Virus record (IMG/VR): IMGVR_UViG_3300009788_000223
Coordinates: 1 to 33,714 of that record
Reading direction: 5' to 3' (one strand)
Length of the DNA stretch: 33,714 nt
Source: a virus
Position numbers and translations under genes: made by a program. This document shows positions 13,396 through 19,511 of this stretch, in pieces; the stretch's first letter is position 1, and each line of letters begins with the position of its first letter. Under the pieces are notes generated by a model. It ran no database searches and was not told where the DNA came from. It saw only the letters and a list, made by a program, of their open reading frames with translations.

Positions 13396-14169
13396 TTACC
13401 TCACGATAAATCTTAAATTACTTTTATCTACTCTTAATTTTACATTTGGAACCACCTCACTACAATTCTTAAGTTTCTCCCAGGTGAGATCAAGATTTGG
13501 ATAACTTCCATCAACCATAGGACCATTAGGACTCACCCGTAGTATACTATCGGCCCAATACGAAAAAATAGCACTTCCTGTCATCTCATCAAAGCCCATA
13601 TCATCATCACCATAACTCTTTCTCGGATGATGGATAATAATAAATGCAATACCATATCTGGTTTGCATTAGGCTGAGAAAATCTAGAAACTGCTTAGCAC
13701 TTTGCTCATCCCGAGTACTTTTTAAACTCCGATACATGCAATCAATCACACATACTTGAGGTGTATGCTTCTTCAGTACATCTTCAAATGCACTTTGTCC
13801 CCTGAAGTCATCTAACTTTAAATCCTGTGCAGTAACATATAGCATATCACTACTGATATCACCTGGAGCTACGCCATTAATTAACCTCTTTCTAGAAATA
13901 TTCTGAACTCTATCCGCATACATTATCTCAACTTGCTCACTCTGAAATGTAAGTGTCTTAGCTTTGCTAGTATCATAGATCAACCACTTCTTACCTTGAG
14001 CAATTGCCATACAAAGATCAATAGCTAATGTACTTTTCCATGTACCGGCTTTCCCGTAGATAAAAAGGCTCCCACCATAAGCAAGTATTTGAGGCTTAAG
14101 ATAATATAAATTATCTGGTTTTCTAAGTGATAGTAAATCTATCAAAGTTCTCACTTCAAGCCCTGACAT
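13396..14169 (-). CDS. RepA/AAA_25-like replicative helicase ATPase
   Basis: This 257-residue RecA-fold ATPase has Walker A G39-K-A-G-T-W-K45-S46, Walker B 'QVCVIDCMYRS' (D143), and 'AFIIIHHPRKS' after it. It matches AAA_25/RepA-type hexameric ATPases used by phages as replicative helicase or helicase loader. Trp replaces Gly before the P-loop Lys; variants of this type (…SWKS, …SFKS) occur in the AAA_25 family. 'FDEMTGSAIFSYWADSILRV' near residue 200 fits the following strand. Its ATG immediately follows the TAG of the upstream gene. No primase domain is fused, and none was found elsewhere in the window. Confidence 0.8.
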   Translation of the reverse strand: MSGLEVRTLIDLLSLRKPDNLYYLKPQILAYGGSLFIYGKAGTWKSTLAIDLCMAIAQGKKWLIYDTSKAKTLTFQSEQVEIMYADRVQNISRKRLINGVAPGDISSDMLYVTAQDLKLDDFRGQSAFEDVLKKHTPQVCVIDCMYRSLKSTRDEQSAKQFLDFLSLMQTRYGIAFIIIHHPRKSYGDDDMGFDEMTGSAIFSYWADSILRVSPNGPMVDGSYPNLDLTWEKLKNCSEVVPNVKLRVDKSNLRFIVR

Positions 14170-14457
14170 CTACATAAATCCATTATTAGTTAGGTAGTCT
14201 ACTAAATCTTGGCTATTTACATATACAGATTCACGTACTCCATAATTTCTACCCATTACATCAATACACCATGTACCAGTTGAGAAAGATTCTTGTAATG
14301 CATGAATAAAAAATTTATCTATGTAATAACTAATTGGGGGATTAATTATAAGTCTATATTTTATTAAATCTTCTGAGTGAGAAGATTTTATAGTCTCATA
14401 ACTAATTTGATGCTCCCATATCTTACCTGATTTTGTATATGCTATTAATGTATCCAT
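14170..14457 (-). CDS. Hypothetical protein, 95 residues
   Basis: The start is set at ATG 14457, in a TAATG overlap with the upstream HTH gene. The open frame extends to 14496, but that would overlap the upstream gene by 40 bp. The protein has mixed alpha/beta character ('IKYRLIINPPISYYIDKFFIHALQESF', 'TWCIDVMGRNYGVRESVYVN') and ends in a short helix. No recognised domain. It sits between an HTH protein and the helicase, so an accessory replication role is possible. Confidence 0.55.
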   Translation of the reverse strand: MDTLIAYTKSGKIWEHQISYETIKSSHSEDLIKYRLIINPPISYYIDKFFIHALQESFSTGTWCIDVMGRNYGVRESVYVNSQDLVDYLTNNGFM

Positions 14458-14741
14458 TATGCCCTTACCCGACATATCCCAAACTGCTTCCGCCAAGTAT
14501 GAATAGCATACTGACTAATACTCTTTCCAGTCTCATCACTAATATACCTAGCCAATACCCGATTACTCATTGGCATCATCAATACTTCAGTGATCTTCTT
14601 ACCTAACTTTCCTTCTATAAACAGCATCTGAGGTGTTTTATCCTGGATATCATCTACTAGATCCTTACCTCTCCCTGCATCTACTTGCTTAACACCACGA
14701 TCCACCAGTGTCTGTCGTCTTAACTCTTGCTTATTAGTCAT
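14457..14741 (-). CDS. HTH-type DNA-binding protein, 94 residues
   Basis: The C-terminal half reads as a helix-turn-helix: 'RVLARYISDETGKSISQYAI' followed by 'HTWRKQFGI', where the second helix would contact DNA. The N-terminal half is basic, with a variable linker. It could regulate the early operon or act at a replication origin together with the helicase just downstream. The start ATG overlaps the end of the 59-residue gene. The family is not named. Confidence 0.55.
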   Translation of the reverse strand: MTNKQELRRQTLVDRGVKQVDAGRGKDLVDDIQDKTPQMLFIEGKLGKKITEVLMMPMSNRVLARYISDETGKSISQYAIHTWRKQFGICRVRA

Positions 14742-14913
14742 ACTGATCTTCTTTTATCCTAAATGCTCCTTTCTGATTTACCCAGCTATAACCCTCACTA
14801 ACTATATAGTTAGTAAACTTTTTTACCTCTCCACAGTTCTTACAAACGCCTTCACTATTCTTCTCTCCGTTGGCTGCTTCTATCACCCAATAATGAGTCT
14901 GACACATCTGCAT
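14734..14913 (-). CDS. 59-residue zinc-binding protein (C-x2-H, C-x2-C)
   Basis: The start is ATG 14913 (or ATG 14907) and the stop is TAA at 14734-14736. The layout MCQTHYWVIEAANG…EGVCKNCGEVKKFTNY (C4, H7, C24, C27) belongs to a type common in environmental phages, where a C-x-x-H-x-W-x-I strand pairs with a C-x-x-C-G knuckle. It overlaps both neighbours. The strong pattern makes it more certain than most frames of this length. Function is unknown. Confidence 0.65.
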   Translation of the reverse strand: MQMCQTHYWVIEAANGEKNSEGVCKNCGEVKKFTNYIVSEGYSWVNQKGAFRIKEDQYD

Positions 14914-15073
14914 CTCTTAACTCCTCTGGTATAACTAATATCCGATCTTTAATCACTAACCTATGTGGTTCTCTACCTATTATAGTCTCGATAAGTTCAG
15001 CCCTTTGACCTTCTTGTATATCTACTTCTATCTCTCGTGGACAACTAATACAGCTAGCAATTACTCTAGGCAC
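14855..15073 (-). CDS. MPxV…CxxC family small protein, 72 residues
   Basis: Translation starts at a GTG (15073) behind AAGGAG. The N-terminus (MPRVIASCISCPREIEVDI, C8 and C11) matches that of the next upstream gene (MPKVLARCNHCKLGIVVTI), so the two are paralogues. The last 20 residues overlap the 59-residue gene in another frame and look less protein-like, so its C-terminus may have been extended or trimmed by mutation. Likely metal-binding; role unknown. Confidence 0.55.
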   Translation of the reverse strand: MPRVIASCISCPREIEVDIQEGQRAELIETIIGREPHRLVIKDRILVIPEELRDADVSDSLLGDRSSQRREE

Positions 15074-15076
15074 TAT

Positions 15077-15391
15077 TCACTCCTTAGCACTAAAATCATA
15101 TACATAATCCGAATCAACTAGAGATATCTGACCTCCACACTCAACACAAATAGCATTATTTCCTATAGTGTTAATTTCATGGTCTGCAATCCAATAACTA
15201 AATCCATCAGTATGTTTCCAAATTTTATTTGTTGGGCCAAAGAAGTCATCCACCATTTCTAATACCGGACGATTTGTTACTACCAACTCATGTCCATCTT
15301 CACTTTTGATAATCTTAGCAAATTGCTTATCCTTAATAGTAACTACTATCCCTAACTTACAATGGTTACACCTAGCTAACACTTTCGGCAT
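15077..15391 (-). CDS. MPxV…CxxC family zinc protein, 104 residues
   Basis: The longer paralogue of the pair, with C8-x2-C11 near the N-terminus and C82-x2-C85 near the end (AICVECGGQISLV). These make two zinc knuckles around a beta-rich centre ('HELVVTNRPVLEMVDDFFG', 'GFSYWIADHEI'). The ATG at 15391 lies in a 20-bp overlap with the upstream 56-residue gene, and its 5' region includes GAGGTGGGAAG as SD. Function is unknown. Confidence 0.6.
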   Translation of the reverse strand: MPKVLARCNHCKLGIVVTIKDKQFAKIIKSEDGHELVVTNRPVLEMVDDFFGPTNKIWKHTDGFSYWIADHEINTIGNNAICVECGGQISLVDSDYVYDFSAKE

Positions 15392-15542
15392 TTGCTTCCC
15401 ACCTCTTCAAACAGTATAAGCACCAGTAAGCACTCAGTCCCCCAAGACAATCGGGACACACACCATCTTGTACCTTAATCCATATGTCCCACCGCATCAT
15501 CTGAGACTCAATACTTAACTTAATTTCTTCGGTCATGTCCAT
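15372..15542 (-). CDS. 56-residue zinc-ribbon protein
   Basis: The frame starts at ATG 15542 (or ATG 15536), inside the end of the upstream gene, and ends with TAG at 15372-15374. It has a helical N-terminus and then VCPDCLGGLSAYWCLYCLKRW with C29, C32, C41 and C44, a compact four-Cys ribbon. Overlaps on both sides indicate tight packing. No function can be assigned. Confidence 0.55.
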   Translation of the reverse strand: MDMTEEIKLSIESQMMRWDIWIKVQDGVCPDCLGGLSAYWCLYCLKRWEANAESVS

Positions 15543-15792
15543 GTTCTATCTCCTCTGGATATGTACTGACTATATTCTCTATAATTGATATTGTATTATC
15601 AAGCATAGCAAGTAGTTCTATCTTAGCCTTATCATCATCACTGAGTAAGTTAAAGTCAATACAAATCTTACACTCCCCTTCCTCCACAATACTAACTACA
15701 CTACCTACATTAATTCTCCCTGCTTCGATACCATGATGAAGGTCTTTAGCACATAATACACATAAACTGATATTCATTATCTGATCTGCCAT
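15520..15792 (-). CDS. Four-Cys small protein, 90 residues
   Basis: C11-x2-C14 ('LCVLCAKDLHH') and C41-x2-C44 ('ECKICID') form a zinc site in the first half. The second half is a helix ('DDDKAKIELLAMLDNTISIIENIV') that could dimerise. The product ends in a charged tail (EEIEHGHDRRN) that overlaps the next gene. Unknown function; part of the Cys-rich cluster. Confidence 0.6.
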   Translation of the reverse strand: MADQIMNISLCVLCAKDLHHGIEAGRINVGSVVSIVEEGECKICIDFNLLSDDDKAKIELLAMLDNTISIIENIVSTYPEEIEHGHDRRN

Positions 15793-15801
15793 AACATCCT
15801 C

Positions 15802-16014
15802 CTAATATCCTGCTAACTTTAATATTTCAGTGGGTTGTAGTAACTCAGACCCACAAGCTGCCATGAATTTCTCTACACTAAACCGTGGATTATGTAACTC
15901 AAACTCTTTACATAGTGCAAGCACAACTACATCAATAGTACTTGAACCTACTCCCTTTGCTTCCCGTACTAACTTAATCCGATATGCTATATGCTCGTAA
16001 TCCTTCTTAGTCAT
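15802..16014 (-). CDS. Conserved-type phage protein, 70 residues
   Basis: The sequence MTKKDYEHIAYRIKLV…DVVVLALCKEF…NPRFSVEKFMAACG resembles a short family seen in many actinobacterial and environmental phages, with an N-terminal K-K-x-Y helix and an N-P-R-F…F…A-C end. The start is ATG at 16014 with GAGGGAG upstream. The function of that family is unknown to me. Overlap with the preceding 45-residue gene is 8 bp. Confidence 0.65.
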   Translation of the reverse strand: MTKKDYEHIAYRIKLVREAKGVGSSTIDVVVLALCKEFELHNPRFSVEKFMAACGSELLQPTEILKLAGY

Positions 16015-16144
16015 TTCTCCCTCCTATTACTAGATGGATACCATTTACTGCTGGCTGAGCACACAATGTACAATTAAGTTGAGGAGCAAATATATTCTGT
16101 CGAAAGTAATGCTTCTCAACTACCTTAACTTGATTTAGATTCAT
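16007..16144 (-). CDS. 45-residue protein with single CxxC
   Basis: The ATG at 16144 lies just after the stop of the 104-residue gene, and the TAA at 16007-16009 overlaps the next start. The sequence includes NCTLCAQPAVNGIHLVIGG (C25, C28), half of a zinc ribbon, after a basic helix. SD support is weak. Metal binding would need a partner or dimer. Confidence 0.45.
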   Translation of the reverse strand: MNLNQVKVVEKHYFRQNIFAPQLNCTLCAQPAVNGIHLVIGGRND

Positions 16145-16148
16145 TGGG

Positions 16149-16463
16149 TTATTGATTATATCCTGCATAGTACCTCAATATTTCTTCGTGTCTAGTCTCT
16201 CTGAACTGCTTAAACCGACCAACATCAAATGCACTAATCCACTCATATACTTCCCGATTTGTTGGATAGCATACACCATGAACAAAAATCCTATTCATCT
16301 CTACATGTACATCAGTAAAGCCATTAGCCTTTAGAGTATTAGCAATAGCACATTCATCATTATCTCTTGGCACTCCCTTCATTAAAGTAGTAATATTAAG
16401 ATCAAAAGTTTCATTAAGATAATCAACTACATGCTTAGTCTTTGGCTTAGCTCGATAAATCAT
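16149..16463 (-). CDS. Hypothetical protein, 104 residues
   Basis: The start at 16463 overlaps the previous gene by 17 bp. The central 'VPRDNDECAIANTLKANGFTDV' is similar to a segment found in small uncharacterised phage proteins (a D-x-C-x-I-A-N turn before a G-x-x-D-V strand). The C-terminal half is helical ('REVYEWISAFDVGRFKQFRE'). No catalytic site is seen. Transcribed from the strong promoter at 17052-17080. Confidence 0.6.
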   Translation of the reverse strand: MIYRAKPKTKHVVDYLNETFDLNITTLMKGVPRDNDECAIANTLKANGFTDVHVEMNRIFVHGVCYPTNREVYEWISAFDVGRFKQFRETRHEEILRYYAGYNQ

Positions 16464-16794
16464 TACTTAACTCCGACTGAGTAGATACCCAATTCAGAAA
16501 CTCTAGTACCTCTTCGGGTGATTGCCAGCCTTTTACTGTATTATCATTATCTAATTCTACTAAACTGCCACTACGGGGCCATGCAGCTATTTCAGCAACA
16601 GTACTTTGTGTATCTCTGATCTCTCTTTGCTCATTAAAGCTAGCATAGTGATTATCGCAGTAATTACCAGCGCCCCATTGTATACTAGCAGTCCATCCGT
16701 TCTCAAAAGTAATATGAAATCCTCTAGCATCACAGATTTTAAACATCACTTCTCCTAATTGGTATAACTTAGACTCTCTTTCGCTTAAATCCAT
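16447..16794 (-). CDS. Hypothetical phage protein, 115 residues
   Basis: The start is placed at ATG 16794 (MDLSERESKL…). The frame is open to a GTG at 16833, but that segment belongs to the overlapping 50-residue zinc gene. The segment 'ITFENGWTASIQWGAGNYC' followed by 'STVAEIAAWPRSGS' is typical of a family of small uncharacterised phage proteins that looks like a beta-sandwich. No function can be assigned. It is the second gene after the promoter at 17052-17080. Confidence 0.6.
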   Translation of the reverse strand: MDLSERESKLYQLGEVMFKICDARGFHITFENGWTASIQWGAGNYCDNHYASFNEQREIRDTQSTVAEIAAWPRSGSLVELDNDNTVKGWQSPEEVLEFLNWVSTQSELSNDLSS

Positions 16795-16921
16795 ATGGAA
16801 ACACTCGATATTCCATCCACTGTGTACCACCACATCTACTACAACCCTTATCCTTAATGTCCGGTTGATCCTCTGGTGTCATACAGTACGGGTTATTGCA
16901 CTTGAATATACACTCAATCAT
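16769..16921 (-). CDS. 50-residue zinc-ribbon protein, first gene after the promoter
   Basis: ATG 16921 to TAA 16769-16771. Cysteines at 4, 8, 13, 27 and 30 (IECIFKCNNPYC … GCSRCGGTQW) form a likely zinc ribbon; the C-terminal end is basic (FKRKRV). It is the first gene downstream of the consensus promoter and operator at 17043-17080, with a leader of about 120 nt. Being first in an early transcript may make it abundant. Confidence 0.6.
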   Translation of the reverse strand: MIECIFKCNNPYCMTPEDQPDIKDKGCSRCGGTQWMEYRVFPYGFKRKRV

Positions 16922-17042
16922 AACTGCGTCTACTCCTATAAAAGTAATGTTTCCTGCTTAACTTGATAATTAGTCATTTGAAAACTCCCAATATCAGACA
17001 TTAAATCCCCGAGACACCTGTGCTCACTACTTAATTTACTTG

Positions 17043-17061
17043 GTGATATTAATTATATCAC
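17043..17061. promoter_or_regulatory. 19-bp inverted-repeat operator over a -10 box
   Basis: GTGATAT-TAATT-ATATCAC is a perfect 7-bp inverted repeat with a 5-bp spacer. It covers the -10 hexamer of the minus-strand promoter at 17052-17080. A dimeric repressor bound here would block RNA polymerase. The repressor is not identified; HTH proteins of the window are at 14457-14741 and 19703-19942. Confidence 0.65.
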
Positions 17062-17080
17062 ATGATAGGAAAGATGTCAA
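17052..17080 (-). promoter_or_regulatory. Consensus sigma70 promoter, extended -10
   Basis: On the minus strand TTGACA (17080-17075), a 17-bp spacer and TATAAT (17057-17052) match the consensus exactly, with TGA before the -10 (extended -10). It would start RNA near 17045 and transcribe the 16921 gene and the replication operon beyond. An inverted repeat covers the -10. Confidence 0.9.
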
Positions 17081-17086
17081 CCCCCG

Positions 17087-17145
17087 TAGGGTGACGCATA
17101 CGATAGGTAAAAATAAAGGGCAACGGATTTCAACCCGTCACCCTA
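17087..17145 (-). repeat. 10-bp inverted repeat linking terminator arm and promoter upstream region
   Basis: TAGGGTGACG at 17087-17096 is exactly complementary to CGTCACCCTA at 17136-17145. The second copy forms the 5' arm of the terminator (minus strand); the first lies 6 bp upstream of the -35 box. It could form an alternative RNA stem or be a pair of protein sites. Confidence 0.6.
17108..17143 (-). terminator. Strong rho-independent terminator after the 209-residue gene
   Basis: On the minus strand GGGTGACGG pairs over nine positions (two G-T wobbles) with CCGTTGCCC around an 8-base loop, then TTTATTTTTA follows. It lies 20 bp after the stop of the 17164-17793 gene and just before the next promoter, so it separates two transcription units. 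Confidence 0.88.
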
Positions 17146-17163
17146 GAGCACCAACTTAATTGC

Positions 17164-17793
17164 TTACACTTTTATATACTCATGTTCTTTCACAACTTTT
17201 TGCTTGAGTTGATTACTTTGATTGTTAGTCATTGATTTTGCTTCTACTTTTTGCGCATCAGTAGCAAACCTATCAAATGCTTGACCTAAACTTACTACCT
17301 CGCCGTTCGGAGCTCTCCAACCTTTAGTCCCGCCACCATTAGCAACCGATAGAGTACGCACAGTTCCACCAGTACCTACACTTACCACACCTTGATCAAA
17401 GGTCCAAGCACGTAAGGTACTAGGTTGTTCGGCATCATAAGCAGCATTAAGGATTTCGTCTTGTAATTCTTGGTCAGGTGTAATGCTAACTACTGGCGCA
17501 TGGCTGCCGTCAGCTTGTAACACATCAGTAACCTTGAGCTGACACCCGATAGTACTAGCTAATTCATGGAATGGTTTGAGTTTTAGAGTCATAGATACCA
17601 TAAATTCATTGCGGTCTGCTTTCTGGGATTCATAGGTAAGGGTAAGCTCTTGCTTTTTTAGGTATTTAAGATTATTAGCGAGGTTTAGCACCTTATCCAT
17701 ATCATTTGCTTGTAGTGCTTCACTCATTGCCTTGGTAGTCTCAGTGATATTAGTCTGGATTTCTTCCGTGGTTAGTTTAGTTTCCGTAGTCAT
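17164..17793 (-). CDS. Unknown 209-residue protein in its own transcription unit
   Basis: The N-terminal third is Thr/Glu/Lys-rich and helical (residues 1-65, possible coiled coil, 'DKVLNLANNLKYLKKQELTL'). The middle has a 'SMTLKLKPFHELASTIGCQL' segment. The C-terminal part (about 125-209) is beta-turn-rich with Gly ('VSVGTGGTVRTLSVANGGG', 'GWRAPNGEVVSLGQAF') and a basic helical end, suggestive of a small nucleic-acid-binding domain. I do not recognise the family. An AGGA site precedes ATG 17793. A structured leader upstream and a strong terminator downstream indicate independent, probably abundant expression, so a DNA-binding, regulatory or host-takeover role is plausible. Confidence 0.65.
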   Translation of the reverse strand: MTTETKLTTEEIQTNITETTKAMSEALQANDMDKVLNLANNLKYLKKQELTLTYESQKADRNEFMVSMTLKLKPFHELASTIGCQLKVTDVLQADGSHAPVVSITPDQELQDEILNAAYDAEQPSTLRAWTFDQGVVSVGTGGTVRTLSVANGGGTKGWRAPNGEVVSLGQAFDRFATDAQKVEAKSMTNNQSNQLKQKVVKEHEYIKV

Positions 17794-17833
17794 AAGGCAC
17801 GTCCTATTTTTATTTAGCTAATCTAGCCATTTC

Positions 17834-17865
17834 CTACTGCCAAGACTTTCAAGTGTTGACAGCAG
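17834..17865 (-). ncRNA. Stem-loop in the leader of the 209-residue gene
   Basis: Read on the minus strand, CTGCTGTCAA pairs over ten positions with TTGGCAGTAG around a 12-base loop. Two of these pairs are G-U, which would be mismatches on the plus strand, so the structure is specific to minus-strand RNA. No T-run follows, so it is not a terminator. It lies 41 nt before the start codon. Confidence 0.5.
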
Positions 17866-17876
17866 GTAAGGGTAGG

Positions 17877-18071
17877 TTAACTATGATAGATATCAGCTTC
17901 AATCAATCGGTATAGTCTTTGGTTAACTTCATAGTTGACACACTCTAGTCGGTTCATACTTTGAGCTACGTGTTCCTTGGTATAATTTGTTTGTTCCTTC
18001 ATCCAACGATTAAAATCTCGTCTTACCATCTTGCGATAATCTGTTTGTGCCCTTAGTAATTGGTCTATCAT
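17877..18071 (-). CDS. Hypothetical helical protein, 64 residues
   Basis: A fully helical, charged small protein (MIDQLLRAQTDYRKMVRRDF… HVAQSMNRLECVNYEVNQRL) with an AGGAG SD before ATG 18071. Helices of this composition often dimerise or bind nucleic acid, but no family is recognised. A hairpin-rich leader (18099-18119) precedes it. Confidence 0.6.
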   Translation of the reverse strand: MIDQLLRAQTDYRKMVRRDFNRWMKEQTNYTKEHVAQSMNRLECVNYEVNQRLYRLIEADIYHS

Positions 18072-18098
18072 GATTCTCCTATTAATTCATTCCATTGA

Positions 18099-18119
18099 TG
18101 GCTCGATATGCTCAAGCCA
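18099..18119 (-). ncRNA. Small hairpin before the 64-residue gene
   Basis: On the minus strand TGGCTTGA and TCGAGCCA pair over eight positions (one G-U) around a GCATA loop; the opposite strand has a mismatch. It lies in the 61-bp gap between the 74-residue and 64-residue genes. No T-run follows. An RNA processing or stabilising role is only a guess. Confidence 0.35.
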
Positions 18120-18132
18120 TATGTGGAAGGAA

Positions 18133-18357
18133 CTACCAGGTAGCAGGTGATGGATTCAAAGCTAGCCATTCGTTAACTGAATCTTCCCCACCAAAGAATC
18201 CTATAATTCTTGGATTACTACTGACAGGCCTACATATATAGGCAGAGATTAGACCGTCTATGTATATGTACCCTGCTTCAATCATCCGGTCAAGTTCAGA
18301 CCCTTGATATTCTTTACCTGGCATAGTGGTATTGAACTCCTCATGTGCATTCATCAT
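18133..18357 (-). CDS. Hypothetical protein, 74 residues
   Basis: It starts at ATG 18357, overlapping the stop of the upstream gene by 4 bp. The sequence has a helix ('SELDRMIEAGYIYIDGLI') and a short beta part ('ICRPVSSNPRIIGFFGGEDSV'). It ends in Pro/Trp (NPSPATW). No motif is recognised. Part of the unit read from the promoter at 18747-18775. Confidence 0.6.
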   Translation of the reverse strand: MMNAHEEFNTTMPGKEYQGSELDRMIEAGYIYIDGLISAYICRPVSSNPRIIGFFGGEDSVNEWLALNPSPATW

Positions 18358-18719
18358 ATGTTCCTAATAGAATCAAAGCTACGGATTTCAAACCTTTCAA
18401 TGGTAGCTAAATCCATCGAACAACGCGTACATACATCTAATTCAACAGTAGCACGCCCAATAATCTTGGCCCGTTTCTTATCAACTGTTTCAATTGCTAG
18501 ATGTGTAGCTTTAGGATAGGATCCGGTGTGATATAGGTTGCACTCCACTGCTTCACCTTCACTGCTTTGATCTACCCAATCCCACAGTTTATTCATTGAA
18601 TTAGCCCATGATCCATTGGCCTCTTTGTACAGGTTGGATAACGTTTGATATCCCTTACTATAATTGACTGACCCATGATGGCTTGATCGGCATAACTGGA
18701 TCGCTTCTTCCTTACTCAT
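18354..18719 (-). CDS. Hypothetical protein, 121 residues
   Basis: The start is placed at ATG 18719 (MSKEEAIQLCRSSHH…), which has GAGGGTGG just upstream; the in-frame GTG at 18731 would place that SD inside the gene. It has a helical N-terminal half and a beta-rich second half ('KATHLAIETVDKKRAKIIGRATVEL'), then C97-x2-C100. No catalytic motif. It is the first gene after the promoter at 18747-18775, with a leader of only about 20 nt. Confidence 0.6.
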   Translation of the reverse strand: MSKEEAIQLCRSSHHGSVNYSKGYQTLSNLYKEANGSWANSMNKLWDWVDQSSEGEAVECNLYHTGSYPKATHLAIETVDKKRAKIIGRATVELDVCTRCSMDLATIERFEIRSFDSIRNI

Positions 18720-18746
18720 TTCCACCCTCACTACTTTGATAGTTCT

Positions 18747-18775
18747 ATTCTCTCACGTCTGAGGGTTGTTGTCAA
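18747..18775 (-). promoter_or_regulatory. Sigma70-like promoter, extended -10
   Basis: TTGACA (18775-18770), a 17-bp spacer and GAGAAT (18752-18747) with TGA in front of the -10 lie on the minus strand, about 30 bp before the 121-residue gene. The -10 matches at 4 of 6 positions. The remaining 190 bp upstream (18776-18966) contain no gene that I can find and no clear terminator. Confidence 0.65.
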
Positions 18776-18966
18776 TAGCTACCAGGTAGCAATCTCAAGC
18801 TAATCATAGATCCGATTGATTATTACTCAATACTCATTACTATCTAATACCTAATCTTTATCAACTCACATACCCAGATACCTGTATACTTCACCCACTG
18901 GGGTCACCTTTATTATGTCATGATCATATGTATTTAGGCTCTCTCCGAAAAATTCCAAAATTTCAA

Positions 18967-19200
18967 TTATCCTTTGATTATATATCCAATTTTTCTAATT
19001 AGATCCATTTCTTTGGATAATTTACAAACCTCTTCACACTCTTCAATTGCCTCGCCATAATTTTGAGTTTCTACTAGAGTCACAATCTTATGCAGTGAAT
19101 ATTTAATTGTATCCCAACCATTTCCATAAGCCCAGATAGCTACTGGGTTATTAATACAAAGATCACATTTACATAATGGACTATCATGATTAGCTGACAT
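18967..19200 (-). CDS. Small Cys-rich protein, 77 residues
   Basis: An N-terminal cluster C10-x-C12-x2-C15 (LCKCDLCINNP) is followed by a helical body ('WDTIKYSLHKIVTLVETQNYGEAIEECEEVCKLSKEMDLIRKI') with two more cysteines. This arrangement resembles a small metal-binding head on a two-helix hairpin. The family is not recognised. It is the last gene before the 235-bp gene-free stretch carrying the next promoter. Confidence 0.6.
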   Translation of the reverse strand: MSANHDSPLCKCDLCINNPVAIWAYGNGWDTIKYSLHKIVTLVETQNYGEAIEECEEVCKLSKEMDLIRKIGYIIKG

Positions 19201-19222
19201 TATTTAATCACTCTCAAAATAT

Positions 19223-19423
19223 TCAAATTTTCAAATTTATTAACTCACCAGTAACATGTAATCTAGGTCTATCATCATTAGGGAGGACATAATATCCACG
19301 AAGTTGAAGATAAGAAAAAGTAAGGAACTCATGTACAGCACAATTTTCTTTCGTTTTAAATTCACACTCCTCCCAATTACACTGCCACCAATGATTAGCC
19401 GAGCAGTAATGGTTTTTACCCAT
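19223..19423 (-). CDS. Zinc-finger-like protein, 66 residues
   Basis: The start is placed at ATG 19423 because AGAGGT lies 8 bases upstream; the ATG 39 bases earlier lies inside the preceding gene. Cys and His residues (C7, C15, C20, C28, H31 in 'QCNWEECEFKTKENCAVH') form a likely zinc site. The rest is beta-like ('LRGYYVLPNDDRPRLHVTGEL'). Unknown function. Confidence 0.6.
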   Translation of the reverse strand: MGKNHYCSANHWWQCNWEECEFKTKENCAVHEFLTFSYLQLRGYYVLPNDDRPRLHVTGELINLKI

Positions 19424-19511
19424 CAAGATGTACCTCTTCAGTAGTACAATCAGCGGCCCCACAAATTTTAGGTTCTAAATCTAATTCAGTCATACTTTCC
19501 TTAATCGTCAT
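19416..19511 (-). CDS. Tiny Cys-containing protein, 25-31 residues
   Basis: The frame is open much further upstream, but that part overlaps the better-supported gene at 19501-19710. The likely start is ATG 19511 (overlap 11 bp) or ATG 19493, which has AAGGA at a good distance. The product (…MTELDLEPKICGAADCTTEE…) has C-x4-C. It is followed directly by the zinc-finger gene. Small size limits confidence. Confidence 0.4.
   Translation of the reverse strand: MTIKESMTELDLEPKICGAADCTTEEVHLDG

Noticed and set aside
17834-17865. The leader stem-loop as a terminator
   Set aside because: It is not followed by a T-run on the minus strand, and it is better paired as an RNA leader element.
18776-18966. 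A hidden gene or RNA in the gap upstream of the 18747 promoter
   Set aside because: No frame with SD was found on either strand. Small palindromes (TGATCA, CCCACTGGGG) are too short to call a structure, and no tRNA fold is visible.
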